A DNA stretch of 64,000 bases from an uncultured Saprospiraceae bacterium (GTDB lineage Bacteria; Bacteroidota; Bacteroidia; Chitinophagales; Saprospiraceae). Every line of letters begins with the position of its first letter. Position 1 is the stretch's first letter. The notes under the pieces were generated by a model, which saw only the letters and a list, made by a program, of their open reading frames with translations, searched no databases and was not told the DNA's origin. The DNA lies in contig CALLFA010000050.1 of the NCBI GenBank assembly GCA_937997635.1, positions 1 through 64,000 of the forward strand, given 5' to 3'. The position numbers were made by a program, and so were the translations under genes. This document shows positions 15,030 through 23,868 of this stretch, piece by piece.

Positions 15030-17375
15030 TTACAAACATTCCGCAATATAAAAATGTACCACCGATCCTTGTTCTATGCTAAAATTAGGATTCAAAATAA
15101 TCTCATTTCCTGCTGACAAAGACACATTGGTATTGTCTGATATCGACGAGCTATTTGGGTCAGAACGAATGACAACATCATAGTGAGCGGATAGGTTATT
15201 GGTCAAATGATTTATCATAAATTCATCAGCAGCACATGGACAAGCTGGACATGAACTGCCACCGCAATCTATACCAGTTTCTTCACCATTTTGAATATCG
15301 TCTGAACATGATGATGATTCACCAATATCCAAAATCGTAAAGTCATCAAAATAAAATCCATCACTTGCCAAGAATCCATCTGTTTGTAATACAAATCGGA
15401 AACCCACCTTGTCACTATTTTTATGTGGACTGAGATCATAGCAAAATTGAGACCAGCTGTGATTAGCTGAGAATGTTTGAAGCTTGGACCAATTGTCACC
15501 TCCTGTTGTCGTCAATTCTAAAACCACTTCGTCAAGACTATCTTCCAAAGACCATTTGGCAAAGAAACACAATTTAGGGTTTATCGTGCTTGTCAAATCT
15601 ATTGTCTGATTGAGCGATAATTCATTGGCTGTATTGTTGTCAGAATTTCCCCCTTCAGAATCACAAAAGGATAAAACGCCAGTATAAAAATCATCCGTAC
15701 AAGTACTCCACGAGTGTCCATTTCCTGTAGCCGTCCAATTCGATAATCCACCTTCAGCTCCGTCGAAAAACAAGACATCTTTGCTACCGAGACAAATTGT
15801 GACTGACTTTCTGGAAGTCTCTGCGCCTCCTTGAGTACTAATGATGTCAAGTCGCAATTCACTGCTTGTATACGTCGACGGTACACTGATTTCAAATGGG
15901 GAAGCATTGTTAGCTGCAAAAGATTGTGTTGGAATTCCTCCGTATTGAATTGGACCACTGACTTGTATGGTTGCATCTGAAGGCACAACGGTTACCTCAA
16001 CATCAAACGCTGATTGATTAAGGCCTTTATTTCGAAGGTGTACGATTAAATCAAAACTACTTCCCGGAAATGCGTCAGTTTTTTGTTCGATTGATTGAAT
16101 ACTGGCAAAAGCACCTGAAATCCAAGCTTGATAAACTAGTGGATAAATCATGCCATCCACTAAATCAAAAATCTCTGATTGGGCTGGCCAAAATCCAGAG
16201 CCATCTACCTCAGGAGTCCAACTGTAAATGCCTTCATGGTTGTGGAAACTGATGGCACCACCGCATGCTGAATATCCAAGCATTTCCGGTACTGTCCCAA
16301 ATGGATATTCATTGTCGTCGAGAAAATCTATACTCCAATCCGAGTACAAATCAAAGTCTAAAACATCTGGGAGCTCCGTTGTCGGTAAAATAAAATTACC
16401 AGCAGTTGAATGTATCGATGACAATACAGACGGATTTATATCATCTAAAAAATCTCTAACTGCGACGGATTCTGGTTCAGAAAATGCTGATGCGCCTCTA
16501 TAAACGTCACTACAAATGTTAGTACTTGAACAAGATGTTGTCGCCCCATTTACCCACAGATATTCATAATTACGATTCAGGTCTACGCCAATGCAACTCC
16601 CTCCTGCATTTACTCTTCTGTTTTTTCGCCACAATCCACCTCCGTTTGGATGAGTTAAACGATTGTATTCATAACCATCGGGGTTGACGACAGGGACAAA
16701 ATACAATTGCCGTTCATTGATGATGTACGTCGCTGCTGGATCTGTTCCATAATTTTCCAATAACCAGTACATATAATTAATCGTACTTGCCATACTGAGT
16801 GGTTCTCTAGCATGATGAAGGGCATCATAATAGACGACTGGTTCTGATTCTCGCACATCTGGATTGTCAGATATTTTGACTGACCAAATTGGTCTGCCTT
16901 CATTGGAGTTGCCTATCGATGTTTTTGCAGTGATCAGATTGGGATACATGGATTTCATCAAATCTAGTTGTTCTTCGACTTCTGCCAATGTGTAAAACCC
17001 ACCCATGCTACCAAAACCAAAATTTGCCGTAGTGTTTTTCTTTTTGGTGATCGTACTAAGTTTTGCCTGTTCTTTTAGTTGTCTTTTTTTATAGAAATCA
17101 TAAAAATCATCTATAAGTATTTTAAAAGCTAAACCGCTAGATTCTAAAACATCTAACTCTTCATGTTTGACATAAAATTGAATGGCTTTTTTAGGATCGC
17201 CAGAATAATGATCTAGGACCAATCCTAAATCTGCCAAATGCTGAATATCTTCTACTTGATTTATAGCCACTTCTACTTTCGCATATGACGTCGCAAGTTG
17301 TCCAACAACAGTGCTTAAAAAAAGCAAGTTACATAAGGATAGAGCAAACAAATGCCAAATACGTGATGGTGCCAT
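15030..17375 (-). CDS. Secreted zinc carboxypeptidase (M14) with jelly-roll and 3-coathanger-like domains
   Basis: A 781-residue protein with a signal peptide (~1-26). The M14 domain spans ~125-430 and carries the zinc ligands His188 and Glu191 (HHAREP), the substrate-binding NRR motif and a third His in SSIHSTAG; the catalytic Glu probably lies in SWTPEVDG. C-terminal modules: a CARDB-like region, a concanavalin-like region (ALCFFAKWSLEDS type), a Cys-rich motif (NGEETGIDCGGSSCPACPC) common in this phylum, and a final beta repeat (ILNPNFSIEQGSVVHFYIAEC) that matches the end of the S8 protease. Likely role: extracellular peptide degradation. It lies 40 bases downstream of the M16 peptidase gene on the same strand. 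Confidence 0.93.
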   Translation of the reverse strand: MAPSRIWHLFALSLCNLLFLSTVVGQLATSYAKVEVAINQVEDIQHLADLGLVLDHYSGDPKKAIQFYVKHEELDVLESSGLAFKILIDDFYDFYKKRQLKEQAKLSTITKKKNTTANFGFGSMGGFYTLAEVEEQLDLMKSMYPNLITAKTSIGNSNEGRPIWSVKISDNPDVRESEPVVYYDALHHAREPLSMASTINYMYWLLENYGTDPAATYIINERQLYFVPVVNPDGYEYNRLTHPNGGGLWRKNRRVNAGGSCIGVDLNRNYEYLWVNGATTSCSSTNICSDVYRGASAFSEPESVAVRDFLDDINPSVLSSIHSTAGNFILPTTELPDVLDFDLYSDWSIDFLDDNEYPFGTVPEMLGYSACGGAISFHNHEGIYSWTPEVDGSGFWPAQSEIFDLVDGMIYPLVYQAWISGAFASIQSIEQKTDAFPGSSFDLIVHLRNKGLNQSAFDVEVTVVPSDATIQVSGPIQYGGIPTQSFAANNASPFEISVPSTYTSSELRLDIISTQGGAETSRKSVTICLGSKDVLFFDGAEGGLSNWTATGNGHSWSTCTDDFYTGVLSFCDSEGGNSDNNTANELSLNQTIDLTSTINPKLCFFAKWSLEDSLDEVVLELTTTGGDNWSKLQTFSANHSWSQFCYDLSPHKNSDKVGFRFVLQTDGFLASDGFYFDDFTILDIGESSSCSDDIQNGEETGIDCGGSSCPACPCAADEFMINHLTNNLSAHYDVVIRSDPNSSSISDNTNVSLSAGNEIILNPNFSIEQGSVVHFYIAECL

Positions 17376-17415
17376 AACATTAGAAGGTGCAAGATGAATG
17401 CCAAGGTATTCAAAA

Positions 17416-18663
17416 CTAACTTACAGCTTCAAGCTTTTTATAGATCAACTCGATACAATTGTCTTCTGTAAATAATGTATTTGCTAAAAGTTGAATGTCA
17501 TCGGCAGTGACTTGCTCATATTTCTCCATTTGATGATTGATCATTTCTGCTTGATCAAGCCATTCAAAAAAGGCAAGACTCATGGCGCGATTCAGGATAT
17601 TGATTTCTGAAAAATATAAGCTGCTCTCAATCTTATTTTTGACTTTAGACAGTTCTTCTTTGGTAATGCCTTGTTGTTTGATATCATTCAATTCCATCCA
17701 AATGGCATCTAAACATTCCTCAAGTGTGCGATCGTTACCAACTTTCCCATCAATTAAAAATAAGCCTGGATCTGCAGTTCCACTGATGTAGGCATCTATC
17801 CGAGTGAATAAGTTTTTTCCTTTGTATAATCTCTGATAGAAGCGGGATGATCTACCATTTCCAAGAACATCTGACAATATATCTGCCGTGTAATAATCAG
17901 GGTCTAATCTGCCGCCACAGTGGAATCCAAGGTAAATGGCATCGGCTGGAACAGCGGCTTCTACAACTGCTGAAGCCTTCTCCTTTTGTGGAGGCTCTAT
18001 GGGCAACTTTCTTTCTGTTGTTTCTTTTGCAGGAATGTCATTAAACCACTTTTCGACAAGGCTTTTTGCTTTATCAAATTGCACATTCCCCGCAAGGACA
18101 AGAATCGCATTATTTGGTGCGTAATGTTTACTATAGAATTCCTTAGCGTCAGCCAAAGTAGAGTCTGCAATGTGAGCGGGAATTTTGCCTATGGTGGGCC
18201 ATTGATACGGATGTTTTTTATAGGCAAGCGAGGACAATTGATGCCAGACTTCACCGTATGGGACATTGAGACAAGTCTCTTTGAATTCTTCAACGACAAC
18301 TTTCTTTTGCACCTCGAAGCCTTTTTGATCAAAAGCCAGATTCTTCATCCTGTCTGATTCCAACCACAGGCCCATCTCTATATTTTCGGCTGGTAGAATA
18401 TCATAAAAATTAGTAATGTCGCTATTTGTAAAGGCGTTGTTTTCACCTCCTGCATTTTGCAAAGGAGTATCGAAGTCGGCAATATTCTCAGAACCTGAAA
18501 ACATCAAATGTTCGAACAAATGAGCAAAACCAGTCTTATCCGGATGCTCATCTCTGGATCCCACATTATACAAGACATTGATTGCTACCAAAGGAGTCTG
18601 TGTATCCTCATGTACGATGACCTTTAGCCCATTCTCTAACTCAAATCTTTGAAAGCTTATCAT
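17416..18663 (-). CDS. M16 family zinc peptidase (single-unit, PqqL/processing-peptidase type)
   Basis: A 415-residue cytosolic or peripheral protein with the inverted zinc motif His48-x-x-Glu51-His52 (HLFEHLMF) and the downstream acidic ligand region (VVVEEFKET). The length corresponds to one pair of M16 domains, so the active enzyme is probably a dimer. No signal peptide is seen. It is co-directional with the M14 gene and divergent from the Rieske oxygenase. A larger paralogue with two units lies at 23869-26769. Confidence 0.93.
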   Translation of the reverse strand: MISFQRFELENGLKVIVHEDTQTPLVAINVLYNVGSRDEHPDKTGFAHLFEHLMFSGSENIADFDTPLQNAGGENNAFTNSDITNFYDILPAENIEMGLWLESDRMKNLAFDQKGFEVQKKVVVEEFKETCLNVPYGEVWHQLSSLAYKKHPYQWPTIGKIPAHIADSTLADAKEFYSKHYAPNNAILVLAGNVQFDKAKSLVEKWFNDIPAKETTERKLPIEPPQKEKASAVVEAAVPADAIYLGFHCGGRLDPDYYTADILSDVLGNGRSSRFYQRLYKGKNLFTRIDAYISGTADPGLFLIDGKVGNDRTLEECLDAIWMELNDIKQQGITKEELSKVKNKIESSLYFSEINILNRAMSLAFFEWLDQAEMINHQMEKYEQVTADDIQLLANTLFTEDNCIELIYKKLEAVS

Positions 18664-18710
18664 ATATTACCCACAAAAGTATACTTTTAAGTCCGTTATA
18701 AACAGTGCGT

Positions 18711-19787
18711 ATGAACTTTAAAATCAACAGTAAAATTGCTACAGCTGAGACGATACATACTGACTTTTATATGTCAGCAGAAATTTTCGAGAAATCGAAA
18801 GAATCCATATTTGCAAAATCTTGGTTATATGCTGCTGATGCTTCTGTCATCAAAGACAATGGCTTGATCCATCCAACGACCTTATTGAAGCACGTGTTGG
18901 ACGAGCCCATTGTGCTTACGAGAGACAAGTCAGGGGACGCACATTGTCTGTCTAATGTGTGCACGCATAGAGGAAATTTAGTTGCTCAAGAATCGGGAAG
19001 CAAGCAAATGTTGAGTTGTGGCTATCACGGCAGATGCTTTCATTTGGATGGCAAGTACAAAAGTATGCCAGGGTTTGAGGGAGTAGAAAATTTTCCAAGG
19101 CCAGAAGATAATCTCCATCAAATCGCATTGGAAGAAGCTTTGGGCTTGTTGTTTGTCAATTTGGATCCTTCTATCTCTTTTGCAGAAATCATAAAACCAA
19201 TCACCAAACGATTATCATGGTTGCCATTTGATACAATGCAGTATGTCGAAGAGAAGTCAACAGATTATGTTGTGAATGGGCATTGGGCCTTGTATTGCGA
19301 TAATTACTTAGAAGGATTTCATGTGCCATTTGTCCATGCTGGGCTGAACGAAGCACTTGCTTTTGATGAGTATGATTATGAAATTTACCCACATTGCAAT
19401 CTGCAATTAGGCGTTGCCAAAGAAGGAGAGCCATGTTTTGATATCCCCAATTCTCATTCGGATTATGGTAAAAATATCTATGCCTATTACTATTGGGTAT
19501 GGCCGAATATGATGTTCAATATATATCCGTGGGGGCTGTCACTTAATCTCATTGAACCCTTAGGTCTAGATTTAACTTTAGTCAGATTCAGGACCTATCA
19601 ATTTGAAGGAACGGAATTTGATTGGACAGCAAATCAAATAGACATTACAGAATTGGAAGATGAGGCCGTCGTAGAAAGTGTCCAAGAAGGCATCAAATCA
19701 AGGTTTTATACTAAAGGAAGGTATTCTGCATCTATGGAGAAATGTGTACACCATTTTCATCAATTGTTAGCTAAGGCGATAACTTAA
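18711..19787 (+). CDS. Rieske non-heme iron oxygenase, alpha subunit type
   Basis: A 358-residue protein with a Rieske [2Fe-2S] cluster motif Cys84-x-His86 ... Cys103-x2-His106 (numbered from the chosen start) and a mononuclear-iron motif (DNYLEGFHVPFVHAGL) in the catalytic half. Family: aromatic ring-hydroxylating dioxygenases, including choline- and carnitine-monooxygenase-like enzymes; the substrate cannot be told. I chose the ATG at 18711; a GTG at 18705 is in frame but adds only two residues. A TATACTTT element at 18680-18687 is a possible -7 box. The gene is alone, without reductase or ferredoxin beside it. Confidence 0.9.
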   Translation: MNFKINSKIATAETIHTDFYMSAEIFEKSKESIFAKSWLYAADASVIKDNGLIHPTTLLKHVLDEPIVLTRDKSGDAHCLSNVCTHRGNLVAQESGSKQMLSCGYHGRCFHLDGKYKSMPGFEGVENFPRPEDNLHQIALEEALGLLFVNLDPSISFAEIIKPITKRLSWLPFDTMQYVEEKSTDYVVNGHWALYCDNYLEGFHVPFVHAGLNEALAFDEYDYEIYPHCNLQLGVAKEGEPCFDIPNSHSDYGKNIYAYYYWVWPNMMFNIYPWGLSLNLIEPLGLDLTLVRFRTYQFEGTEFDWTANQIDITELEDEAVVESVQEGIKSRFYTKGRYSASMEKCVHHFHQLLAKAIT

Positions 19788-19794
19788 TCTTTTA

Positions 19795-20748
19795 TTATTT
19801 CTTAACCAAAGCCGCTTTCTTGACAGTTTGCAAAGCCCTTTCGGTGGAATAATCTTTGCCAACACTTTTTAATTTGATTCCTGCTTCTTGAATCATTCTA
19901 TTGTTCATTTCGTAGGTACCTACCTTTGATCTTACTTCGTTTATGGTATCATTTAATGTCAGTATTTGATTTTTCATTATGATCAAATATTCAAGGCTTT
20001 TTGGACTTAGGTTATGAGCATCGTTCTTTAAAACCAAATGTGACAAGCTGTTAATCACTCTAATGGATGTTTTGAATTCATGTGCCGTAAATTGTTCTAT
20101 TTCTTTAAAATCATTGTACTGCTGGGTCAGCAATTTCAATTTAATGTAATTGCGTCTTGCATCAACATCTAATCCGTATGTAATGATAAGCGAAAGTAAT
20201 GGGAGGAACACGGCAGTTGCAATGCTCAAGAAAATGGCACTTGTGTCTGCAATCCCCCAAAAGTGTATCAGGCAAATGATTACCAACAAGTTCAAGACGG
20301 CCATCATCACTTTTTTCCTGAAATTGATGAGTAAAAATGAATTCCCCCAAGAAAAAAGAATGGCTGATGCTATCGCGTAATACAATATAGACTCATCATG
20401 GGCCCAAGCAAAGACAATATGACCAAGCTGTCCCGTCAAAATTACAATTATCAACATAGCCTCAGTCAGCTTAGTATTGTGGAAGAAATATTCTTTATAA
20501 ATAAACCACATACCAAACAATGAAAATCCCCCCATAGCGATGACTCTCATATTGAAAAATAACAGTATTCGTTCTGGAGTTAATTTGAAGTCTATCACAG
20601 TAAACAACATGTACATGACAGTCCCAATGATAGCTAACCTAAGAATTGAATCCTTGTTTTCCTTAAGGATGAATTCTCGGTAACTAAATTCCAGATCAGA
20701 TCCAAAGACTAGATTTTGAGGACAATATCTAAAAACAGAATTGAACAT
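19795..20748 (-). CDS. Six-helix membrane protein with histidine phosphoacceptor (DHp) helix but no ATPase domain
   Basis: A 317-residue protein: about six transmembrane helices between residues ~33 and 190, then a cytosolic helical part. Residues ~205-280 (EQFTAHEFKTSIRVINSLSHLV, His223) look like the H-box of HisKA histidine kinases. The protein ends ~40 residues after the helical hairpin, where the N, G1 and G2 boxes of a HATPase domain should begin; none are present. The 3' end is clean with no frameshifted ATPase downstream, since the convergent oxygenase gene ends eight bases away. It could be phosphorylated in trans or act as a dominant partner of another kinase. Confidence 0.7.
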   Translation of the reverse strand: MFNSVFRYCPQNLVFGSDLEFSYREFILKENKDSILRLAIIGTVMYMLFTVIDFKLTPERILLFFNMRVIAMGGFSLFGMWFIYKEYFFHNTKLTEAMLIIVILTGQLGHIVFAWAHDESILYYAIASAILFSWGNSFLLINFRKKVMMAVLNLLVIICLIHFWGIADTSAIFLSIATAVFLPLLSLIITYGLDVDARRNYIKLKLLTQQYNDFKEIEQFTAHEFKTSIRVINSLSHLVLKNDAHNLSPKSLEYLIIMKNQILTLNDTINEVRSKVGTYEMNNRMIQEAGIKLKSVGKDYSTERALQTVKKAALVKK

Positions 20749-20932
20749 TGTTTTGACTCGTTTCTATTAGTAATCGCTAGGTGTTAATAAAAACGTGGAA
20801 GATTGTTTTTAGTTATTTCAGGAAAATTACTAGATTTTTACGAAAAAAACAACTCCTAATATTTCATGGAGACATGTTTTTTTTCACAAAACATTAATAG
20901 TTTACCCTGAACATTAGTGCGATATTTGTGCT

Positions 20933-20940
20933 TATACTTG
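20933..20940 (+). promoter_or_regulatory. Putative -7 element (TATACTTG) of the yceI-like gene
   Basis: One mismatch to TAnnTTTG, 23 bases before the start codon, which is a usual leader length. No convincing -33 element was found. Confidence 0.4.
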
Positions 20941-20963
20941 TATCTAATAATTAATCACAAAAA

Positions 20964-21527
20964 ATGAAACAAATATTTTTATTTCTTTTTGCCATGGCAA
21001 CATTCTCATTTGCTCAGGCACAAACAGTCAATCTTGAATCTAGTACAGTGGAATGGGTTGGTAAAAAAATAACTGGTAAACATTCTGGAACGATCTCATT
21101 GCAATCAGCTGACCTCACGGTTGACAATGGCATGATCAAAGGCGGCACATTTGTGATGGATATGAACTCCATTGTGTGTACAGATTTATCCGGCGGAGGC
21201 GCTGCAAAACTCGAAGGCCATTTAAAATCTGATGACTTTTTTGGTGTAGAAGCACATCCAACAGCAACACTAGTTATCACTGATGTAAATAAAGCAGGTC
21301 TTAAAAATGAATTAACGGTCACTGGTGACTTGACACTTAAAGGTCAAACACAAACCATCAACTTTCCAGCATCAGTTACTGGCAACAAAGCAGAAGCAAC
21401 CATTTTTATTGATCGTACAAAATTCGGCATCAAGTATGGTTCTGGATCTTTCTTCGATAATTTAGGAGACAAAGCTATTGACAATATGTTTGAATTAAGA
21501 GTAGCTCTTGATTTGACTCCAGCATAA
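20964..21527 (+). CDS. YceI family periplasmic lipid-binding-like protein
   Basis: A 187-residue protein with a signal peptide (residues 1-~20, cut after FAQA). The mature part follows the YceI lipocalin-like pattern: SSTVEWVGKKITGKHSGTI, then a GGTFVMDMNSI strand, LKSDDFFGVEAHPTATL, and LTLKGQTQTINFPA. Family knowledge: YceI proteins bind long-chain amphiphiles such as polyprenols. It is a single gene followed by a strong terminator. Confidence 0.93.
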   Translation: MKQIFLFLFAMATFSFAQAQTVNLESSTVEWVGKKITGKHSGTISLQSADLTVDNGMIKGGTFVMDMNSIVCTDLSGGGAAKLEGHLKSDDFFGVEAHPTATLVITDVNKAGLKNELTVTGDLTLKGQTQTINFPASVTGNKAEATIFIDRTKFGIKYGSGSFFDNLGDKAIDNMFELRVALDLTPA

Positions 21528-21550
21528 ATCATCCATATATAGAATGATTA

Positions 21551-21582
21551 AAAGAGGGTAAGCTTGCTTATCCTCTTTTTTT
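21551..21582 (+). terminator. Rho-independent terminator after the yceI-like gene
   Basis: Long stem (21551-21562 with 21567-21577, one G-U pair, CTTG loop) followed by a run of seven T. Confidence 0.9.
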
Positions 21583-21645
21583 GTTTGCTCCAATTTTAGT
21601 TTTATAATCTATAGCCTCTTTATATTCGCCATACAATTTGTTCCA

Positions 21646-22095
21646 ATGATAGAAATTAAAGAAGCTACAGTTGAAGATGTCAATACACTAGCTCCATTGT
21701 TTGATGCGTATCGAGTGTTTTATGAACAGCAGAGTGATGTGGAGGGAGCAAAGCAATTTTTGAAAGATCGACTCATCAATCAAGAATCATATATTTTGCT
21801 GGCGCTGGAAAATGATAGTGGCATTGGTTTCACACAGATCTATCCGTTGTTCTCTTCCGTCTCCATGCAACAATTACATGTATTGAATGATCTTTTTGTC
21901 CTAGCAGAGAGTAGAGGAAAAGGCGTAGCTGGACAATTGTTAGAGAAGGCAAAAGACTATGCCATCCAACACGGATCAAAAGGACTTTCTTTAGAAACAC
22001 ATAAGGATAATCCTGCGCAGAACTTGTATGAAAGGCTAGGATGGGAAAAAGATGAAGAGTACTTACATTACTTTTGGTCATCAAAAACCGCATAG
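21646..22095 (+). CDS. GNAT family N-acetyltransferase
   Basis: A 149-residue cytosolic protein with the acetyl-CoA binding motif (AESRGKGVAGQLLEKAKDYA) and the C-terminal NPAQNLYERLGW motif of GNAT enzymes. Length matches the single-domain family. The acceptor is unknown. It is followed 61 bases later by a co-directional DUF1295 membrane protein. Confidence 0.92.
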   Translation: MIEIKEATVEDVNTLAPLFDAYRVFYEQQSDVEGAKQFLKDRLINQESYILLALENDSGIGFTQIYPLFSSVSMQQLHVLNDLFVLAESRGKGVAGQLLEKAKDYAIQHGSKGLSLETHKDNPAQNLYERLGWEKDEEYLHYFWSSKTA

Positions 22096-22156
22096 AATAG
22101 AACTAAGATTATAAGACTCGCATGAACGATATCGTTATATTGATGTTTAAAAAACA

Positions 22157-22927
22157 ATGTCCCCTATTGTCATAGCATTACTACTCATTTTGATTCTCAA
22201 CTATGCGGTTTTTTTACTCGCATATAAACAGCAGACAGATCATTACACAGACATTACCTATGCCTTTTCATTTGTATTGGTTGCTGCGTATTTCTACTTT
22301 GTAAATCAAGAGTTTACACTTGCCAAAACCTTTTTATTTGTCATGGTTGCTCTATGGGGCATTCGTCTAGGCGTCTTCTTACGATCGCGTGTTGGCAAAA
22401 TGGGCGAGGATAAGCGATTTGTACACATTAGGCCAAATTTTTGGCGATTCTTTCGATTCTTCACCATCCAAGGAACCGCCATTTGTTTGATTAGTTTGCC
22501 ATTTATCATTGGGTTTCATAAGCCATTGTATCAAGATGGATTGCAGTCCCCATTCTTTTGGTTAGGAGCAGTCCTCATGATTTTCGGATTTTTAATAGAA
22601 GCAGTGTCAGATCACCAGAAAAATGCATTTAAAAATAAAGGAGGTAATGGAGGTAAATCCTTTCAACAAGGTCTGTATACCTACATCCGTCATCCCAATT
22701 ATCTGGGTGAAATCATGTTTTGGACTGGAGTCTTTATTTACGTTATGCCTTACTTGACAGGTATAGAATACGGGAGCGTGATCAGTCCAATTTTCATTAT
22801 CCTCTTGCTCAATTTTGTCAGTGGCATTAATCTTTTGGAGAAAAGTGCGAAAAAGCGATATGGAGATTTGCCTGAATACCAGGCTTATTTCAAACGGACA
22901 TGGCGATTGATTCCATTTATATACTGA
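22157..22927 (+). CDS. DUF1295 / steroid 5-alpha-reductase-like integral membrane protein
   Basis: A 256-residue protein with about seven hydrophobic segments and the conserved C-terminal motif YIRHPNYLGEIMFWTG, which in the ICMT/5-alpha-reductase fold family binds the cofactor. The YQAYFKRTWRLIPFIY ending is also typical. Family members reduce or methylate lipid-like substrates; the actual reaction here is not known. Confidence 0.88.
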   Translation: MSPIVIALLLILILNYAVFLLAYKQQTDHYTDITYAFSFVLVAAYFYFVNQEFTLAKTFLFVMVALWGIRLGVFLRSRVGKMGEDKRFVHIRPNFWRFFRFFTIQGTAICLISLPFIIGFHKPLYQDGLQSPFFWLGAVLMIFGFLIEAVSDHQKNAFKNKGGNGGKSFQQGLYTYIRHPNYLGEIMFWTGVFIYVMPYLTGIEYGSVISPIFIILLLNFVSGINLLEKSAKKRYGDLPEYQAYFKRTWRLIPFIY

Positions 22928-22995
22928 TAACGTTAAATGCCAAGACAGTGACAAGTTATTTGGTCTTGATCCCACCACGGCTACTTTAACTAATT

Positions 22996-23033
22996 CGACA
23001 TTTGTCTCCGTAGCGTCTCCGTACCCAATGTCG
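22996..23033. repeat. Hairpin with an internal direct repeat in the intergenic region
   Basis: Seven-base arms 22996-23002 and 23027-23033 (CGACATT/AATGTCG) enclose two copies of GTCTCCGTA eleven bases apart. No T-run follows, so it is not a simple terminator. Function unknown. Confidence 0.45.
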
Positions 23034-23146
23034 TTAAGTAAGGATTAAATCACACTGAATTACTAAATTTGCCTTTTTCTGAAATAGAAGAACTATATCA
23101 ACAGTTTATTAGTAATAAGAAGTAAATACAGATACATTGAGTGACA

Positions 23147-23755
23147 ATGAAAGTCCGTAAAGCAGTCATATTAGCCCTATTCTTTTTCTTGTACTATGCA
23201 TTATCTTATGCACAGACAACCGCATATCAAGTAACAAAATCAGAAAGCGATCTCTACACTGGCCACTATGAACTATCTGAGTTACGAGTACTTAAAATTT
23301 CAGAACGAGATGGTAGATTTTATGGTAAAGTGACCGGTGCCAGCGAATTAGAATTGACGCCGTCTGGTCCTGCAAAGTTTTACTTCATTGATATCGATGC
23401 TCGCGTAGATTTTAATGGCACCAAAGACAAAATACACTCATTAACCATGCATCGAAGTACAGTAGAAGATGCTCCAAAATTGGATATCACTAATGCCAAA
23501 GTAAAGAAAAGGCGCGCTTCTCAATATGTAGGAAATTATGACCTGGGATCAGACAATTTAGTTGAAGTCTATTACGATAATAATCAGCTAAGAGCAAAGC
23601 AATATGGAGAATTGTTGTCCCTCATTCCATTAGAAGATGATCTATTTTACATTCCTGAAAGAGTGACAAAATTAGGATTCAATAAGAACAGCAAAGGCAA
23701 AATTGCAAGTCTGACTTTTTACACAAACAACAAAGTAGAAATACCGAAAATTTGA
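23147..23755 (+). CDS. Secreted protein with two DUF3471-like domains
   Basis: A 202-residue protein with a signal peptide (KAVILALFFFLYYALSYAQ). I chose the ATG at 23147; an in-frame GTG at 23141 adds two residues. The mature protein has two repeats of the lipocalin-like domain usually found behind beta-lactamase-type hydrolases: YTGHYELSELRVLKISERDG with KFYFIDIDARVDF, and YVGNYDLGSDNLVEVYYDNN. Here they stand alone, without a catalytic domain. Function unknown. Confidence 0.6.
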   Translation: MKVRKAVILALFFFLYYALSYAQTTAYQVTKSESDLYTGHYELSELRVLKISERDGRFYGKVTGASELELTPSGPAKFYFIDIDARVDFNGTKDKIHSLTMHRSTVEDAPKLDITNAKVKKRRASQYVGNYDLGSDNLVEVYYDNNQLRAKQYGELLSLIPLEDDLFYIPERVTKLGFNKNSKGKIASLTFYTNNKVEIPKI

Positions 23756-23868
23756 TTTTTGCGCCTGAAGCAATGTACAGACTAAAATCATTATCAGTTT
23801 GTTAACAAACATTCGATATAAAAGGCAATTAATTTTTCTCACTTTAGTGCTAAGAATAAACACTGTAT

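Noticed and set aside
14867..15082. 71-codon frame after the membrane-fusion gene
   Set aside because: Overlaps both neighbours, has unusual composition and matches no family.
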